From assembly GCA_932521035.1 (NCBI GenBank), contig OW051493.1, forward strand, positions 10,600,373 to 10,664,372: a stretch of DNA of 64,000 nt, in the 5' to 3' direction. Under the pieces are notes generated by a model that saw only the letters and a program-made list of their open reading frames with translations, made no database searches and was not told the DNA's origin. The first letter of the stretch is position 1. The number at the start of each line of letters is the position of its first letter. This document shows, piece by piece, positions 61,210-64,000 of this stretch. A program made the position numbers and the translations under genes. This DNA is from Oscheius dolichura. Its lineage: Eukaryota > Nematoda > Chromadorea > Rhabditida > Rhabditidae.

Positions 61210-62050
61210 ACGAAGGAGCATTCCGTTTTTAGCTGGTGGACACGAAGGAGCATTCCGTTTTTAGCTGGTGGCTTCAAAAAGAGCATTCCGTTTTTTGCTG
61301 GTGGCTTCAAAAAGAGCGTTCCGTTTTTAGCTGGTGGACACGAAGGAGCATTCCGTTTTTAGCTGGTGGACACGAAAGAGCCTTCCGTTTTTAGCTGGTG
61401 GCTTCAAAAAGAGCATTCCGTTTTTAGCTGGTGGACACGAAAGAGCCTTCCGTTTTTAGCTGGTGGCTTCAAAAAGAGCATTCCGTTTTTAGCTGGTGAA
61501 CACGAAGAAGCATTCGGTTTTTAGCTGGTGGACACGAAAGAGCATTCGGTTTTTAGCTGGTGGACACGAAAGAGCCTTCCTTTTTTAGCTGGTGGCTTCA
61601 AAAAGAGCGTTCCGTTTTTAGCTGGTGAACACGAAAGAGCCTTCCGTTTTTAGCTGGTGGCTTCAAAAAGAGCATTCCGTTTTTAGCTGGTGGACACGAA
61701 GGAGCATTCCGTTTTTAGCTGGTGGACACGAAGGAGCATTCCGTTTTTAGCTGGTGGCTTCAAAAAGAGCATTCCGTTTTTTGCTGGTGGCTTCAAAAAG
61801 AGCGTTCCGTTTTTAGCTGGTGGACACGAAGGAGCATTCCGTTTTTAGCTGGTGGACACGAAAGAGCCTTCCGTTTTTAGCTGGTGGCTTCAAAAAGAGC
61901 ATTCCGTTTTTAGCTGGTGGACACGAAAGAGCCTTCCGTTTTTAGCTGGTGGCTTCAAAAAGAGCATTCCGTTTTTAGCTGGTGAACACGAAGAAGCATT
62001 CGGTTTTTAGCTGGTGGACACGAAAGAGCATTCGGTTTTTAGCTGGTGGA
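61210..62050 (+). repeat. 486-bp tandem duplication
   Basis: Offset 486 bp, shown by TTTTTTGCTGG at 61291/61777 and by the GAAGAAGCATTCGG variant at 61504/61990. The latter variant also occurs at 60888 and 62995. Confidence 0.84.
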
Positions 62051-62588
62051 CACGAAAGAGCCTTCCTTTTTTAGCTGGTGGCTTCAAAAAGAGCGTTCCG
62101 TTTTTAGCTGGTGAACACGAAAGAGCATTCCGTTTTTAGCTGGTGGACACGAAAGAGCCTTCCGTTTTTAGCTGGTGGCTTCAAAAAGAGCCTTCCGTTT
62201 TTAGCTGGTGGCTTCAAAAAGAGCGTTCCGTTTTTAGCTGGTGGCTTCAAAAAGAGCGTTCCGTTTTTAGCTGGTGGACACGAAGGAGCATTCCGTTTTT
62301 AGCTGGTGGCTTCAAAAAGAGCGTTCCGTTTTCAGCTGGTGGACACGAAAGAGCCTTCCGTTTTTAGCTGGTGGACACGAAAGAGCCTTCCGTTTTTAGC
62401 TGGTGGCTTCAAAAAGAGCGTTCCGTTTTTAGCTGGTGGCTTCAAAAAGAGCGTTCCGTTTTTAGCTGGTGGCTTCAAAAAGAGCGTTCCGTTTTTAGCT
62501 GGTGGACACGAAGGAGCATTCCGTTTTTAGCTGGTGGACACGAAAGAGCCTTCCGTTTTCAGCTGGTGGCTTCAAAAAGAGCGTTCCG
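61873..62588 (+). repeat. 1,005-bp tandem duplication, left copy
   Basis: Matches 62878-63626 at offset 1,005 (1,038 after one extra B in the right copy, near 63.5 kb). Shared are GAAGAAGC (61990/62995), the CCTTTTTTAG unit and the run AGCCTT-B/B/B. It also resembles 60069-60780 at about 2.2 kb distance. Confidence 0.86.
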
Positions 62589-62877
62589 TTTTCAGCTGGT
62601 GGACACGAAAGAGCCTTCCGTTTTTAGCTGGTGGACACGAAAGAGCCTTCCGTTTTTAGCTGGTGGACACGAAAGAGCCTTCCGTTTTTAGCTGGTCAAC
62701 ACGAAAGAGCCTTCCGTTTTTAGCTGGTGGACACGAAGGAGCATTCCGTTTTTAGCTGGTGGACACGAAGGAGCATTCCGTTTTTAGCTGGTGGCTTCAA
62801 AAAGAGCATTCCGTTTTTAGCTGGTGGCTTCAAAAAGAGCGTTCCGTTTTTAGCTGGTGGACACGAAGGAGCATTCC

Positions 62878-63626
62878 GTTTTTAGCTGGTGGCTTCAAAA
62901 AGAGCATTCCGTTTTTAGCTGGTGGACACGAAAGAGCCTTCCGTTTTTAGCTGGTGGCTTCAAAAAGAGCATTCCGTTTTTAGCTGGTGAACACGAAGAA
63001 GCATTCGGTTTTTAGCTGGTGGACACGAAAGAGCATTCGGTTTTTAGCTGGTGGACACGAAAGAGCCTTCCTTTTTTAGCTGGTGGCTTCAAAAAGAGCG
63101 TTCCGTTTTTAGCTGGTGAACACGAAAGAGCATTCCGTTTTTAGCTGGTGGACACGAAAGAGCCTTCCGTTTTTAGCTGGTGGCTTCAAAAAGAGCCTTC
63201 CGTTTTTAGCTGGTGGCTTCAAAAAGAGCGTTCCGTTTTTAGCTGGTGGCTTCAAAAAGAGCGTTCCGTTTTTAGCTGGTGGACACGAAGGAGCATTCCG
63301 TTTTTAGCTGGTGGCTTCAAAAAGAGCGTTCCGTTTTCAGCTGGTGGACACGAAAGAGCCTTCCGTTTTTAGCTGGTGGACACGAAAGAGCCTTCCGTTT
63401 TTAGCTGGTGGCTTCAAAAAGAGCGTTCCGTTTTTAGCTGGTGGCTTCAAAAAGAGCGTTCCGTTTTTAGCTGGTGGCTTCAAAAAGAGCGTTCCGTTTT
63501 TAGCTGGTGGCTTCAAAAAGAGCGTTCCGTTTTTAGCTGGTGGACACGAAGGAGCATTCCGTTTTTAGCTGGTGGACACGAAAGAGCCTTCCGTTTTCAG
63601 CTGGTGGCTTCAAAAAGAGCGTTCCG
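62878..63626 (+). repeat. 1,005-bp tandem duplication, right copy
   Basis: Partner of 61873-62588, with one additional B monomer (four instead of three in the run after the paired AGCC units). Confidence 0.86.
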
Positions 63627-64000
63627 TTTTTAGCTGGTGGCTTCAAAAAGAGCGTTCCGTTTTTAGCTGGTGGCTTCAAAAAGAGCGTTCCGTTTTTAGC
63701 TGGTGGCTTCAAAAAGAGCATTCCGTTTTTAGCTGGTGGACACGAAAGAGCATTCCGTTTTTAGCTGGTGGACACGAAGGAGCATTCCGTTTTTAGCTGG
63801 TGGACACGAAGGAGCATTCCGTTTTTAGCTGGTGGACACGAAGGAGCATTCCGTTTTTAGCTGGTGGACACGAAGGAGCATTCCGTTTTTAGCTGGTGGA
63901 CACGAAAGAGCATTCGGTTTTTAGCTGGTGGACACGAAAGAGCCTTCCTTTTTTAGCTGGTGGCTTCAAAAAGAGCGTTCCGTTTTTAGCTGGTGAACAC

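Larger units (their letters stand above)
1..64000 (+). repeat. 32/33-bp two-type satellite array filling the window
   Basis: Seen directly: the entire window consists of head-to-tail monomers in one orientation. All share the core TTTTTAGCTGGTGG, followed by either an 18-base tail (type A, 32 bp) or a 19-base tail (type B, 33 bp). No unique base run longer than a monomer was found, and both window ends fall inside a monomer. The A and B tails differ mainly in ACACG versus CTTCAA, a one-base length difference that accounts for 32 versus 33 bp; both end in a similar GAGC(A/G)TTCCG. Consensus GC is about 50% for A and 45% for B, with two CpGs in each. Inference: a eukaryotic satellite or large minisatellite block of unknown chromosomal position and species. 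I do not recognise the family. It contains no gene, and no inserted element. Confidence 0.98.
50501..64000 (+). repeat. Domain V: mixed A/B array with TTTTCAG and GAACACG variants
   Basis: A and B alternate in short runs. A new core variant, TTTTCAGCTGG, appears from about 51102 and recurs to the right edge; I did not see it further left. It creates CAGCTG, a PvuII site. The GAACACG variant (from about 44.4 kb onward), TTTTTTGCTGG (55411, 60707, 61291, 61777) and GTTCCTTTTTTAG-type ends are also characteristic. TTTATAG cores were not seen after about 48.66 kb. Confidence 0.88.

Noticed and set aside
1-64000. CRISPR array
   Set aside because: The period of 32-33 bp resembles a repeat length, but units abut with no unique spacers, and no cas-like gene is present.
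1-64000. CENP-B box in the monomer
   Set aside because: I compared the minus-strand CTTCGTGTCCACC part with the known NTTCGNNNNANNCGGGN pattern. The TTCG matches but the A and the CGGG do not.
1-64000. Telomeric repeat or G-quadruplex array
   Set aside because: The unit is not a telomere-type short G-rich repeat, and the monomer has only GG doublets, which would at best give weak two-layer structures.
1-64000. T5 tracts as transcription terminators
   Set aside because: There is no stem-loop before them, and they occur in every monomer.

Overview
The whole 64 kb window is one uninterrupted head-to-tail satellite (minisatellite-type) array. I found no unique sequence, no gene, no RNA gene and no recognisable transposon, and the array runs off both ends. 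Every monomer is on the same strand. There are two interleaved monomer types. Both begin with a 14-base core, TTTTTAGCTGGTGG. Type A (32 bp) continues ACACGAAGGAGCATTCCG; type B (33 bp) continues CTTCAAAAAGAGCGTTCCG. At about 32-33 bp each the window holds roughly 1,980 monomers. Frequent sub-variants are A with AAAGAGC for AAGGAGC, AGCCTTCCG for AGCATTCCG, a final TCGG for TCCG, a core TTTATAG for TTTTTAG, and B with AGCATTCCG.

The host cannot be named from this. A long, regular, higher-order-structured array with no unique DNA points to a eukaryotic centromeric, pericentromeric, subtelomeric or other heterochromatic block. That is inference, since there is no flank to anchor it.

Layout. 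(I) 1-2303: almost pure type A, with a single B at 735-767 and a 96-bp A-A-A' trimer in part. (II) 2304-37590: A-dominant with scattered B, many TTTATAG variants and several large duplications: a ~6 kb macro-duplication (2.1-8.4 versus 8.4-14.0 kb), a ~1.8 kb tandem pair (15.2-18.8 kb), a ~1.6 kb distant pair (18.4/22.9 kb), a 1,386-bp higher-order repeat in 2.57 copies (27.5-31.1 kb), and 936-bp, 418-bp and 740-bp tandem pairs (31.4-37.3 kb). (III) 37591-42373: rich in TCGG and AGCC variants with 580-, 870- and 323-bp tandem pairs. (IV) 42374-50500: B-rich, with runs of up to 21 consecutive B monomers in four related cassettes. (V) 50501-64000: an A/B mixture with a different variant spectrum (TTTTCAG core, GAACACG) and 583-, 486- and 1,005-bp duplications.

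Reading frames of up to 316 codons occur, but they follow from monomer length. B is 33 bp (11 codons) and has no stop in three of six frames, whereas A (32 bp) shifts the frame and brings in a stop. Most of these frames start at GTG or TTG, and they occur on both strands over the same bases. I do not annotate any of them as a gene. The biology here is array evolution: unequal exchange, local amplification, conversion between A and B, and regional homogenisation.
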